A stretch of 64,000 bases of DNA from the NCBI GenBank assembly GCA_035578905.1, contig JAQJVL010002735.1, positions 19,598 through 83,597 on the forward strand. The letters are read 5' to 3'. Position numbers and translations under genes: made by a program. The notes below the pieces were generated by a model that saw only the letters and a program-made list of their open reading frames with translations, was not told the origin of the DNA and did no database searches. Position 1 is the first letter of the stretch. Each line of letters starts with the position of its first letter. Shown here piece after piece: positions 36,010 through 48,230 of this stretch. The DNA comes from Stictocephala bisonia. Lineage: Eukaryota > Arthropoda > Insecta > Hemiptera > Membracidae.

Positions 36010-36620
36010 AATCTTGCCATCTTTGAGTTTTCAATCTTGCGATATTTGAGTTTAATCTTGCGATCTTTTGAGTTTTAATCTTGCGATCTTTGAGTTTCAA
36101 TCTTGCGATCTTTTGAGTTTCAATCTTGCGATCTTTGAGTTTCAATCTTGCTATCTTAGAGTTTAATTCTTGCGATCTTTGACTTTCAATCTTGCGATCT
36201 TCGAGTTTCATGATGCGATCTTTTGAGTTTCAATCTTGCGATCTTTTAGTTTCAATCTTGCGATCTTTTGAGTTTCAATCTTGCCATCTTGAGTTTTCTA
36301 TCTTGCGATCTTTTGAGTTTCATTCTTGCCATCTATGAGTTTAAATCTTGCGATCTTTGAGTTGTAATCGTTGCCATCTTTGAGTTTCAATCTTGCGATC
36401 TTTGAGGTTTTCAAACTTGCTATCTTTGAGTTTAATCTTGCGATTCTTTGAGTTCAATTTGCGATCTTTGAGTTTTAATCGGCAATCTTTGAGTTAATCT
36501 TGCGATCTTAAGTTCAATCTTGCGATCTTTGAGTTTCAATTCTTGGTTATATAGAGTTTAAATCTCTGCGATCTTTGAGTTTTAATCTTGCCATCTTTGA
36601 GTTTCTATCTTGCAATCTTT
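36010..36620 (+). repeat. Indel-rich satellite patch at a change of context
   Basis: Many one- and two-base insertions and deletions (TTTTGAG, GTAATCGTTGCC, GAGGTTTTC, AATCGGCAATC, TTGGTTATATAGAG). The underlying series is that of 42,300-42,900 (offset 6,288 at the shared rare TTCGAG), but at about 36,620 it switches to the series of 28,626. The reverse open frame at 36,008-36,211 arises from these indels. No gene seen. Confidence 0.8.
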
Positions 36621-38450
36621 GAGTTTTAAACCTGCGATCTTTGAGTTTCAATTTTGCCATCTTTGTGTTTCAAAATTGCGATCTTTGACTTTCAATCTTG
36701 CCATCTTTGAGTTATAAACTTGCTATCTTTGAGTTTCAATCTTGCGATCTTTGAGTTTCAATCTTGCCATCTTTGAGTTTCAATCTTGCAATGTCTGAGT
36801 TTCGATCTTGCGATCTTTAAGTTTCAATCTTGCGATCCTTGAGTTTCAATCTTGTGATCTTTGAGTTTAATTCTTGCGATCTTTGAGTTTCAATCTTGCG
36901 ATCTTTGAGTTTTAACCTTGCCATCTTTGAGTTTCAATCTTGCCATCTTTGAGTATTAATCTTGCGATTTTTGAGTTTCAATTTTGCGATCTTTAAGTTT
37001 CAATCTTGCAATCTTGGAGTTTCAATCTTGCGAACAATGAATTTCATTCTTGCGATCTTTGAGTTTCAAACTTGCTATCTTTGAGTTTCAATCTTGCGAT
37101 CTTTGAGTTTCAATCTTGCGATCTTTGAGTTTCAATCTTGCGATCTTTGAGTTTCAAACTTGCGATCTTTGATTTTCAATCTTGCCATCTATGAGTTTAA
37201 ATCTCTCGATCTATGAGTTTTAATCTTGCCATCTTTGAGTTTCAATCTTGCGATCTTTGAGTTTCAATCTTGCGATCTTTGAGTTTCAATCTTGCGATCT
37301 TTGAGTTTTAATCTTGCGATCTTTGAGTTTTAATCTTGCGATCTTTGAGTTTTAAACTTGCGATCTTTGAGTTTCAATCTTGTTATCTATGAGTTTAAAT
37401 CTCTCGATCTTTGAGTTTTAATCTTGCCATCTTTGAGTTTCAATCTTGCGATCTTTGAGTTTTAATCTTGCGATTTTTGAGTTTTAATCTTGCGATCTTT
37501 GAGTTTCAATCTTGCGATCTTTGAGTTTCAATCTTGCGATCTTTGAGTTTGAATCTTGCTATCTTAGAGTTTAATTCTTGCGATCTTTGAGTTTCAATCT
37601 TGCGATCTTTGAGTTTCAATGATGCGATCTTTGAGTTTCAATCTTGCGATCTTTTAGTTTCAATCTTGCGATCTTTGAGTTTCAATCTTGCCATCTTTGA
37701 GTTTCTATCTTTCGATCTTTGAGTTGTAATCTTGCGATCTTTGAGTTTCAAACTTGCTATCTTTAAGTTTCAATCTTTCGATCTTTGAGTTTCAATCTTG
37801 CCATCTATGAGTTTAAATCTTGCGATCTTTGAGTTATAATCTTGCCATCTTTGAGTTTCAATCTTGCGATCTTTAAGTTTCAAACTTGCGATCTTTGAGT
37901 TTCAATCTTGCCATCTTTGATTTTCAAAATTGCGATCTTTGACTTTCAATCTTGCCATCTTTGATTTATAATCTTGCTATCTTTGAGTTTCAATCTTGCG
38001 ATCTTTGAGTTTCAATCTTGCCATCTTTGAGTTTCAATCTTGCAATGTTTGAGTTTCAATCTTGCAATCTTTAAGTTTCAATCTTGCGATCTTTGAGTTT
38101 CAATCTAGCGATCTTTGAGTATCAATCTTGTGATCTTTGAGTTTAATTCTTGCGATCTTTGAGTTTCAATCTTGCGATCTTTGAGTTTTAATCTTGCCAT
38201 CTTTGAGTTTCAGTCTTGCCATCTTTGAGTTTCAATCTTGCGATCTTTGAGTTTCAATTTTGCGATCATTAGGTTTCAATCTTGCAATCTTGGAGTTTCA
38301 ATCTTGCGATCTTTGAGTTTCAATCTTGCGATCTTTGAGTTTTAATCTTGCGATCTTTGTGTTTTATTCTTGCGATCTTTGAGGTTCAAACTTGCGATCT
38401 TTGAGTTTCAATCATGCGATTTTTGAGTTTCAGTCTTGCCATCTTTGAGT
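36621..38450 (+). repeat. 60-62-unit higher-order repeat, first tandem copy with lead-in
   Basis: 36,621-37,140 continues the 28.6-29.1 kb series. From about 37,140 each base lines up with the following copy at +1,320 (exactly 60 units) until a 44-bp (2-unit) deletion near 37,710 changes the offset to 1,364. It ends inside a truncated 16-unit block near 38,440. No gene seen. Confidence 0.92.
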
Positions 38451-39850
38451 TTCAATCTTGCGATCTTTGAGTTTCAAACTTGCGATCTTTGATTTTCAAT
38501 CTTGCCATCTATGAGTTTAAATCTCTCGATCTATGAGTTTTAATCTTGCCATCTTTGAGTTTCAATCTTGCGATCTTTGAGTTTCAATCTTGCGATCTTT
38601 GAGTTTCAATCTTGCGATCTTTGAGTTTTAATCTTGCGATCTTTGAGTTTTAATCTTGCGATCTTTGAGTTTTAAACTTGCGATCTTTGAGTTTCAATCT
38701 TGTTATCTATGAGTTTAAATCTCTCGATCTTTGAGTTTTAATCTTGCCATCTTTGAGTTTCAATCTTGCGATCTTTGAGTTTTAATCTTGCGATTTTTGA
38801 GTTTTAATCTTGTGATCTTTGAGTTTCAATCTTGCGATCTTTGAGTTTCAATCTTGCGATCTTTGAGTTTGAATCTTGCTATCTTAGAGTTTAATTCTTG
38901 CGATCTTTGAGTTTCAATCTTGCGATCTTTGAGTTTCAATGATGCGATCTTTGAGTTTCAATCTTGCGATCTTTTAGTTTCAATCTTGCGATCTTTGAGT
39001 TTCAATCTTGCCATCTTTGAGTTTCTATCTTGCGATCTTTGAGTTTCATTCTTGCCATCTATGAGTTTAAATCTTTCGATCTTTGAGTTGTAATCTTGCG
39101 ATCTTTGAGTTTCAAACTTGCTATCTTTAAGTTTCAATCTTTCGATCTTTGAGTTTCAATCTTGCCATCTATGAGTTTAAATCTTGCGATCTTTGAGTTA
39201 TAATCTTGCCATCTTTGAGTTTCAATCTTGCGATCTTTAAGTTTCAAACTTGCGATCTTTGAGTTTCAATCTTGCCATCTTTGATTTTCAAAATTGCGAT
39301 CTTTGACTTTTAATCTTGCCATCTTTGAGTTATAATCTTGCTATCTTTGAGTTTTAATCTTGCGATCTTTGAGTTTCAATCTTGCCATCTTTGAGTTTCA
39401 ATCTTGCAATGTTTGAGTTTCAATCTTGCAATCTTTAAGTTTCAATCTTGCGATCTTTTAGTTTCAATCTAGCGATCTTTGAGTATCAATCTTGTGATCT
39501 TTGAGTTTAATTCTTGCGATCTTTGAGTTTCAATCTTGCGATCTTTGAGTTTTAATCTTGCCATCTTTGAGTTTCAGTCTTGCCATCTTTGAGTTTCAAT
39601 CTTGCGATCTTTGAGTTTCAATTTTGCGATCATTAGGTTTCAATCTTGCAATCTTGGAGTTTCAATCTTGCGATCTTTGAGTTTCAATCTTGCGATCTTT
39701 GAGTTTTAATCTTGCGATCTTTGTGTTTTATTCTTGCGATCTTTGAGGTTCAAACTTGCGATCTTTGAGTTTCAATCATGCGATTTTTGAGTTTCAATCT
39801 TGCCATCTTTGAGTTTCAATTTCCCAATCTTTGAGTATTAAAATTGCCAT
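38451..39850 (+). repeat. 60-62-unit higher-order repeat, second tandem copy
   Basis: Almost base-identical to the preceding copy over more than 500 bp at its start; one difference seen is GTGATC at about 38,813 versus GCGATC. It retains the two units (GAGTTTCATTC, then TATGAGTTTAAATC) deleted from the first copy. No gene seen. Confidence 0.92.
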
Positions 39851-40470
39851 CTCAGAGTTTCAATCTTGCGATCTTTGAGTTTCAATCATGCGATCTTTTA
39901 GTTTCAATCTTGCGATCTTTGAGTTTCAATCTTGCCATCTTTGAGTTTCTATCTTGCGATCTTTGAGTTCATTCTTGCCATCTATGAGTTTAAATCTTGC
40001 GATCTTTGAGTTGTAATCTTGCCATCTTTGTGTTCAATCTTGCGATCTTTGAGTTTTAAACTTGCGATCTTTGAGTTTCAATCTTGCCATCTTTGAGTTT
40101 CAAAATTGCGATCTTTGACTTTCCATCTTGCCATCTTTGAGTTATAATCTTGCTATTTTTGAGTTTCAATCTTGCGATCTTTGAGTTTCAATCTTGCCAT
40201 CTTTGAGTTTCAATCTTGCAATGTTTGAGTTTCGATCTTGCGATCTTTAAGTTTCAATCTTGCGATTTTTGAGTTTCAATCTTGCCATCTTTGAGTTTCA
40301 ATTTCCCCATCTTTGAGTATTAAAATTGCCATCTTTGAGTTTCAATCTTGCCATCTTTGAGTTTCAATCTTGCGATGTTTGAGTTTCATTCTTGCCATCT
40401 ATGAGTTTAAATCTTGCGATCTTTGAGTTGTAATCTTGCCATCTTTGAGTTTCAATCTTGCGATCTTTGA
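39851..40470 (+). repeat. Junction segment, mosaic of two contexts
   Basis: 39,850-40,250 follows the 30,541-30,930 series (offset 9,320; shared GACTTTCCATC). At about 40,260 it changes to the tail of a 16-unit block (TTTCCCCATC, GAGTATTAAAATTGCC) that matches 49,159 onward at +8,898. The rest of the block is missing, so this is a recombination-type junction. No gene seen. Confidence 0.85.
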
Positions 40471-42920
40471 GTTTTAAACTTGCAATCTTTGAGTTTCAAT
40501 TTTGCCAACTATGAGTTTAAATCTCTCGATCTTTGAGTTTTAATCTTGCCATCTTTGAGTTTTAATCTTGTGATCTTTGAGTTTCAGTCTTACGATCTTT
40601 GAGTTTCAAACTTGCTATCTTTGAGTTTCAATCTTGCGATCTTTGAGTTTCAATCTTGCCATCTATGAGTTTAAATCTTGCGATCTTTGAGTTGTAATCT
40701 TGCCATCTTTAAGTTTCAATCTTGCGATCTTTGAGTTTCAATCTTGCGATCTTTGAGTTTTATTCTTGCGATCTTTGAGTTTCAATCTTGCCATCTATGA
40801 GTTTAAATCTTGCGATCTTTGAGTTGTAATCTTGCCATCTTTAAGTTTCAATCTTGCGATCTTTGAGTTTCAATCTTGCCATCTTAGAGTTTTATTCTTG
40901 CGATCTTTGATTTTCAATTTTGCGATCTTTGGGTTTGAATCTTGCAATCTTTGAGTTTCAATCTTGCGATCTTTGAGTTTCAATCTTGCGATCTTTGAGT
41001 TTCAATCTTGTGATCTTTGAGTTTAAATCTCTCGATCTTTGAGTTTTAATCTTGCCATCTTTGAGTTTGTATCTTGCGATCTTTGAGTTTCAATCTTGCG
41101 ATCTTTGAGTTTTAATCTTGCGATCTTTGAGTTGTAATATTGCGATCTTTGAATTTCAATCTTGCGATCTTTGAGTTTCAATCTTGCGATCTTTTAGTTT
41201 CAATCTTGCTATCTTTGAGTTTAATTCTTGCGATCTTTGAGTTTCAATCTTGCGATCTTAGAGTTTCAATCTTGCGATTTTTGAGTTTCAATCATGCGAT
41301 CTTTTAGTTTCAATCTTGCGATCTTTGAGTTTCAATCTTGCCATCTTTGAGTTTCTATCTTGCGATCTTTGAGTTCATTCTTGCCATCTATGAGTTTAAA
41401 TCTTGCGATCTTTGAGTTGTAATCTTGCTATCTTTGAGTTTCAATCTTGCGATCATTGAGTTTCAAACTTGCTATCTTTAAGTTTCAATCTTGCGATCTT
41501 TGAGTTTCAATCTTGCCATCTATGAGTTTAAATCTTGCGATCTTTCAGTTGTAATCATGCCATCTTTGAGTTCAATCTTGCGATCTTTGAGTTTTAAACC
41601 TGCGATCTTTGAGTTTCAATCTTGCCATCTTTGTGTTTCAAAATTGCGATCTTTGACTTTCAATCTTGCCATCTTTGAGTTATAATCTTGCTATCTTTGA
41701 GTTTCAATCTTGCGATCTTTGAGTTTCAATCTTGCCATCTTTGAGTTTCAATCTTGCAATGTCTGAGTTTCGATCTTGCGATCTTTAAGTTTCAATCTTG
41801 CGATCTTTGAGTTTCAATCTTGTGATCTTTGAGTTTAATTCTTGCGATCTTTGAGTTTCAATCTTGCGATCTTTGAGTTTTAACCTTGCCATCTTTGCGT
41901 TTCAATCTTGCAATCTTTGAGTTTTAATCTTGCGATTTTTGAGTTTCAATTTTCCGATCTTTAAGTTTCAATCTTGCAATCTTGGAGTTTCAATCTTGCG
42001 AACAATGAATTTCATTCTTGCGATCTTTGAGTTTCAAACTTGCTATCTTTGAGTTTCAATCTTGCGATCTTTGAGTTTCAATCTTGCGATCTTTGAGTTT
42101 CAATCTTGCGATCTTGGAGTTTCAATCTTGCGATCTTTGAGTTTCAAACTTGCGATCTTTGAGTTTCAATCTTGCCATCTATGAGTTTAAATCTCTCGAT
42201 CTTTGAGTTTTAATCTTGCCATCTTTGAGTTTCAATTTCCCCATCTTTGAGTTTTAAAATTGCCATCTTTGAGTTTCAATCTTGCCATCTTTGAGTTTCA
42301 ATCTTGCCATCTTTGAGTTTCAATCTTGCGATATTTGAGTTTTAATCTTGCGATCTTTGAGTTTTAATCTTGCGATCTTTGAGTTTCAATCTTGCGATCT
42401 TTGAGTTTCAATCTTGCGATCTTTGAGTTTCAATCTTGCTATCTTAGAGTTTAATTCTTGCGATCTTTGACTTTCAATCTTGCGATCTTCGAGTTTCAAT
42501 GATGCGATCTTTGAGTTTCAATCTTGCGATCTTTTAGTTTCAATCTTGCGATCTTTGAGTTTCAATCTTGCCATCTTTGAGTTTCTATCTTGCGATCTTT
42601 GAGTTTCATTCTTGCCATCTATGAGTTTAAATCTTGCGATCTTTGAGTTGTAATCTTGCCATCTTTGAGTTTCAATCTTGCGATCTTTGAGTTTCAAACT
42701 TGCTATCTTTGAGTTTTAATCTTGCGATCTTTGAGTTTCAATTTTGCGATCTTTGAGTTTTAATCTTGCAATCTTTGAGTTTTAATCTTGCGATCTTTAA
42801 GTTTCAATCTTGCGATCTTTGAGTTTCAATCTTGTTATCTATGAGTTTAAATCTCTCGATCTTTGAGTTTTAATCTTGCCATCTTTGAGTTTCTATCTTG
42901 CAATCTTTGAGTTTCAATCT
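40471..42920 (+). repeat. 34/40/49/61-kb higher-order family, second copy
   Basis: Matches 34,201-36,620 at +6,270 to +6,291 and 49,369 onward at +8,898. It serves as the clean reference for the noisy patch at 36,010-36,620. GCGAACAATG is at about 42,000 and TTCGAG at 42,489. Private units near 40,870-40,940 (GCCATCTTAGAG, GGGTTTGAATC). No gene seen. Confidence 0.9.
41491..41685 (+). repeat. 195-bp block, copy 7
   Basis: Standard form, identical in translation to copies 2 and 4. It lies 8,898 bp before copy 8. Confidence 0.86.
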
Positions 42921-44650
42921 TGCGATCTTTGAGTTTTAATCTTGCGATCTTTGAGTTTTAATCTTGCGATCTATGAGTTTCAATCGTGCGATCTTTGAGT
43001 TTCAATCTTGCGATCTTTGAGTTTCAATCTTGCTATCTTTGAGTTTAATTCTTGCGATCTTTGAGTTTCAATCTTGCGATCTTAGAGTTTCAATGTTGCG
43101 ATCTTTGAGTTTCAATTATGCGATCTTTTAGTTTCAATCTTGCGATCATTGAGTTTCAATCTTGTCATCTTTGAGTTTCTATCTTGCGATCTTTGAGTTC
43201 ATTCTTGCCATCTATGAGTTTAAATCTTGCGATCTTTAAGTTTAATCTTGCCATCTTTGAGTTTCAATCTTGCAATCTTTGAGTTTCAATCTTGCTATCT
43301 TTGAGTTTAAATCTTGCGATCTTTGAGTTTCAATCTTGCATCTTTGAGTTTAAATCTTGCGATCTTTGAGTTTCAATCTTGCGATCTTTGAGTTTCAATC
43401 TTGCGATCTTTGAGTTTAAATCTTGCGATCTTTGAGTTTCAATCTTGCCATCTTTGAGTTTCAAACTTGCGATCTTTGAGTTTCAATCTTGCCATCTTTG
43501 AGTTTAAATCTTGCGATCTTTGAGTTTCAATCTTGCGATCTTTGAGTTTCAATCTTGCCATCTTTGAGTTTCAATCTTGCGATCTTTGAGTTTCAATCTT
43601 GCGATCTTTGAGTTTCAATCTTGCGATCTTTGAGTTTCAATCTTGCGATCTTTGAGTTTCAATCTTGCGATCTTTGAGTTTCAATCTTGCGATCTTTGAG
43701 TTTCAATCTTGCCATCTTTGAGTTTCAATCTTGCGATCTTTGAGTTTCATTCTTGCCATCTATGAGTTTAAATCTTGCGATCTTTGAGTTGTAATCTTGC
43801 GATCTTTGAGTTTCAAACTTGCTATCTTTAAGTTTCAATCTTTCGATCTTTGAGTTTCAATCTTGCCATCTATGAGTTTAAATCTTGCGATCTTTGAGTT
43901 ATAATCTTGCCATCTTTGAGTTTCAATCTTGCGATCTTTAGTTTCAATCTTGCGATCTTTAAGGTTCAATCTTGCCATCTTTGAGTTTCAAAATTGCGAT
44001 CTTTTGAGCTTTCAATCTTGCCATCTTTGAGTTATAATCTTGCTATCTTTGAGTTTCAATCTTGCGATCTTTGAGTTTCAATCTTGCGATCTTTGAGTTT
44101 CAATCTTGCAATGTTTGAGTTTCAATCTTGCAATCTTTGAGTTTCAATCTTGCGATCTTTGAGTTTCAATCTAGCGATCTTTGAGTATCAATCTTGTGAT
44201 CTTTGAGTTTAATTCTTGCGATCTTTGAGTTTCAATCTTGCGATCTTTGAGTTTTAATCTTGCGATCTTTGAGTTTCATCTTGCCGATCTTTGAGTTTCA
44301 ATCTTGCGATCTTTGAGTTTCAATCTTGCGATCTTTGAGTTTCAATCTTGCTATCTTTGAGTTTCAATCTTGCGATCTTTGAGTTTCAATCTTGCGATCT
44401 TTGAGTTTAAATCTTGCGATCTTTGAGTTTCAATCTTGCGATCTTTGAGTTTCAATCTTGCGATCTTTGAGTTTCAATCTTGCGATCTTTGAGTTTCAAT
44501 CTTGCCATCTTTGAGTTTCAATCTTGCGATCTTTGAGTATTAATCTTGCCATCTTTGAGTTTCAATCTTGCGATCTTTGAGTTTCAATCTTGCGATCTTT
44601 GAGTTTCAATCTTGCGATCTTTGAGTTTCAATCTTGCATCTTTGAGTTTC
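42921..44650 (+). repeat. Near-consensus monomer run with few higher-order marks
   Basis: Up to about 43,230 it follows the 28,030-28,340 series. From there to about 44,640 most units are consensus, for example about seven perfect ones at 43,563-43,712. A diagnostic interval at 43,740-44,220 resembles 37,700-38,150. One-base indels (GCATCTTT near 43,340 and 44,636, GCCGATC near 44,284) are more common than in flanking repeats. No gene seen. Confidence 0.83.
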
Positions 44651-46767
44651 TATCTTGCGATCTTTGAGTTCATTCTTGCCATCTATGAGTTTAAATCTTG
44701 CGATCTTTGAGTTGTAATCTTGCCATCTTTGTGTTCAATCTTGCGATCTTTGAGTTTTAAACTTGCGATCTTTGAGTTTCAATCTTGCCATCTTTGAGTT
44801 TCAAAATTGCGATCTTTGACTTTCAATCTTGCCATCTTTGAGTTATAATCTTGCTATCTTTGAGTTTCAATCTTGCGATCTTTGAGTTTCAATCTTGCCA
44901 TCTTTGAGTTTCAATCTTGCAATGTTTGAGTTTCGATCTTGCGATCTTTAAGTTTCAATCTTGCGATCTTTGAGTTTCAATCTTGCAATCTTTGAGTTTC
45001 AATCTTGTGATCTTTGAGTTTAATTCTTGCGATCTTTGAGTTTCAATCTTGCGATCTTTGAGTTTTAACCTTGCCATCTTTGAGTTTCAATCTTGCCATC
45101 TTTGAGTTTTAATCTTGCGATCTTTGAGTTTCAATTTTGCGATCTTTAAGTTTCAATCTTGCAATCTTGGAGTTTCAATCTTGCGAACAATGAATTTCAT
45201 TCTTGCGATCTTTGAGTTTCAAACTTGCGATCTTTGAGTTTCAAACTTGCGATCATTGAGTTTCAATCTTGCCATCTATGAGTTTAAATCTCTCGATCTT
45301 TGAGTTTTAATCTTGCCATCTTTGAGTTTCAATTTCCCCATCTTTGAGTTTTAAAATTGCCATCTTTGAGTTTCAATCTTGCCATCTTTGAGTTTCAATC
45401 TTGCGATCTTTGAGTTTCAATCTTGCTATCTTTGAGATTAATTCTTGCGATTTTTGAGTTTCAATCTTGCGATCTTTGAGTTTCAACCTTGCGATCTTTG
45501 AGTTTCAATCATGCGATCTTTGAGTTTCAATCTTGCGATCTTTGAGTTTCTATCTTGCGATCTTTGAGTTTCAATCTTGCGATCTTTGAGTTTCAATCTT
45601 GCGATCTTTGAGTTTCAAACTTGCGATCTTTGATTTTCAATCTTGCCATCTATGAGTTTAAATCTCTCGATCTATGAGTTTTAATCTTGCCATCTTTGAG
45701 TTTCAATCTTGCGATCTTTGAGTTTCAATCTTGCGATCTTTGAGTTTCAATCTTGCGATCTTTGAGTTTTAATCTTGCGATCTTTGAGTTTTAATCTTGC
45801 GATCTTTGAGTTTCAAACTTGCGATCTTTGAGTTTCAATCTTGTTATCTATGAGTTTAAATCTCTCGATCTTTGAGTTTTAATCTTGCCATCTTTGAGTT
45901 TCAATCTTGCGATATTTGAGTTTTAATCTTGCGATCTTTGAGTTTTAATCTTGCGATCTTTGAGTTTCAATCTTGCGATCTTTGAGTTTCAATCTTGCGA
46001 TCTTTGAGTTTCAATCTTGCTATCTTAGAGTTTAATTCTTGCGATCTTTGACTTTCAATCTTGCGATCTTTGAGTTTCAATGATGCGATCTTTGAGTTTC
46101 AATCTTGCGATCTTTGAGTTTCAATCTTGCCATCTTTGAGTTTCTATCTTGCGATCTTTGAGTTTCATTCTTGCCATCTATGAGTTTAAATCTTTCGATC
46201 TTTGAGTTGTAATCTTGCGATCTTTGAGTTTCAAACTTGCTATCTTTAAGTTTCAATCTTGCGATCTTTGAGTTTCAATCTTGCCATCTATGAGTTTAAA
46301 TCTTGCGATCTTTGAGTTGTAATCTTGCCATCTTTGAGTTTCAATCTTGCGATCTTTAAGTTTCAAACTTGCGATCTTTGAGTTTCAATCTTGCCACCTT
46401 TGAGTTTCAAAATTGCGATCTTTGACTTTCAATCTTGCCATCTTTGAGTTATAATCTTACTATCTTTGAGTTTCAATCTTGCGATCTTTGAGTTTCAATC
46501 TTGCCATCTTTGAGTTTCAATCTTGCAATGTTTGAGTTTCAATCTTGCGATCTTTAAGTTTCAATCTTGCGATCTTTGAGTTTCAATCTAGCGATCTTTG
46601 AGTATCAATCTTGTGATCTTTGAGTTTAATTCTTGCGATCTTTGAGTTTCAATGTTGCGATCTTTGAGTTTCAATCTTGCCATCTTTGAGTTTCAATCTT
46701 GCCATCTTTAGTTTCAATCTTGCGATCTTTGAGTTTCAATTTTGCGATCATTAAGTTTCAATCTTGC
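44651..46767 (+). repeat. Downstream copy of the 30.65-32.76 kb segment
   Basis: Offset about 14,020 at TTTGTGTTCAATC and at GCGAACAATG (AACAATG at 45,186). It preserves GAGATTAATTC, TTTCAACCTTGC and the doubled TTTAAATC-TCTCGATC cassettes. No gene seen. Confidence 0.88.
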
Positions 46768-47119
46768 AATCTTGGAGTTTCAATCTTGCGAACATTGAAT
46801 TTCATTCTTGCGATCATTGAGTTTCAATCAACCGATCTTTGAGTTTCAATCTTGCAATCTTTGAGTACCAATTTCTTCATCTTTGAGTTTCAAAATTGCG
46901 ATCTTTGAGTTTCAATCTTGCCATCTTTGAGTTTCAATCTTGCGATCTTTGAGTTTCAATCTTGCGATCTTTGAGTTTTAATCTTGCGATCTTTGTGTTT
47001 TAATCTTGCGATCTTTGAGGTTCAAACTTGCGATCTTTGAGTTTCAATCATGCGATTTTTGAGTTTCAATCTTGCCATCTTTGAGTTTCAATTTCCCATC
47101 TTTGAGTATTAAAATTGCC
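46768..47119 (+). repeat. 16-unit block, copy F
   Basis: Preceded by GATCATTAAG rather than GATCATTAGG, and with TTTCCCATC (one C fewer), so 352 bp. AATCAACCG subfamily. Confidence 0.92.
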
Positions 47120-47440
47120 ATCTTTGAGTTTCAATCTTGCCATCTTTGAGTTTCAATCTTGCGATCTTTGAGTTTCAATCTTGCCATCTATGAGTTTAAA
47201 TCTTGCGATCTTTGAGTTGTAATCTTGCCATTTTTGAGTTTCAATCTTGCGATCTTTGAGTTTCAAACTTGCGATCTTTGAGTTTCAAATTTGCCATCTA
47301 TGAGTTTAAATCTCTCGATCTTTGAGTATTAATCTTGCCATCTTTGAGTTTCAATCTTGTGATCTTTGAGTTTCAGTCTTACGATCTTTGAGTTTCAAAC
47401 TTGCTATCTTTGAGTTTCAATCTTGCGATCTTTGAGTTTC
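47120..47440 (+). repeat. Satellite with CAGTCTTACG context
   Basis: CAGTCTTACG at 47,374 lies 2,109 bp before its counterpart at 49,483, matching the 2,108-bp spacing of 16-unit copies F and G. A private AAATTTGCC unit is near 47,290. No gene seen. Confidence 0.85.
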
Positions 47441-48230
47441 AATCTTGCCGATCTATGAGTTTAAATCTTGCGATCTTTGAGTTTAATCTTGCCGATCTTT
47501 AAGTTTCAATCTTGCGATCTTTGAGTTTCAATCTTGCGATCTTTGAGTTTCAATCTTGCGATCTTTGAGTTTCAATCTTGCGATCTTTGAGTTTCAATCT
47601 TGCGATCTTTGAGTTTTAATCTTGCGATCTTTGAGTTTCAATCTTGCGATCTTTGAGTTTCAATCTTGCGATCTTTGAGTTTCAATCTTGCGATCTTTGA
47701 GTTTCAATCTTGCGATCTTTGAGTTTAAATCTTGCGATCTTTGAGTTTCAATCTTGCGATCTTTGAGTTTCAATCTTGCGATCTTTGAGTTTCAATCTTG
47801 TTATCTATGAGTTTAAATCTCTCGATCTTTGAGTTTTAATCTTGCCATCTTTGAGTTTCAATCTTGCGATCTTTGAGTTTTAATCTTGCGATCTTTGAGT
47901 TTTAATCTTGCGATCTTTGAGTTTCAATCTTGCGATCTTTGAGTTTCAATCTTGCGATCTTTGAGTTTCAATCTTGCGATCTTTGAGTTTAATCTTGCGA
48001 TCTTTGAATTTAATCTTGCGATCTTTGAGTTTCAATCTTGCGATCTTTGAGTTTCAATCTTGCGATCTTTGAGTTTCAATCTTGCGATCTTTGAGTTTCA
48101 ATCTTGCGATCTTTGAGTTTCAATCTTGCCATCTTTGAGTTTCAATCTTGCGATCTTTGAGTTTCAATCTTGCGATCTTTTAGTTTCAATCTTGCGATCT
48201 TTGAGTTTCAATCTTGCTATCTTTGAGTTT
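47441..48230 (+). repeat. Near-consensus monomer run
   Basis: Replaces the marked units expected after CAGTCTTACG. Five or six perfect consensus units occur together at 47,520-47,610 and 48,020-48,120. It begins with GCCGATC one-base insertions (47,447 and 47,486) like those bordering the run at 43.2-44.6 kb. No gene seen. Confidence 0.84.
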
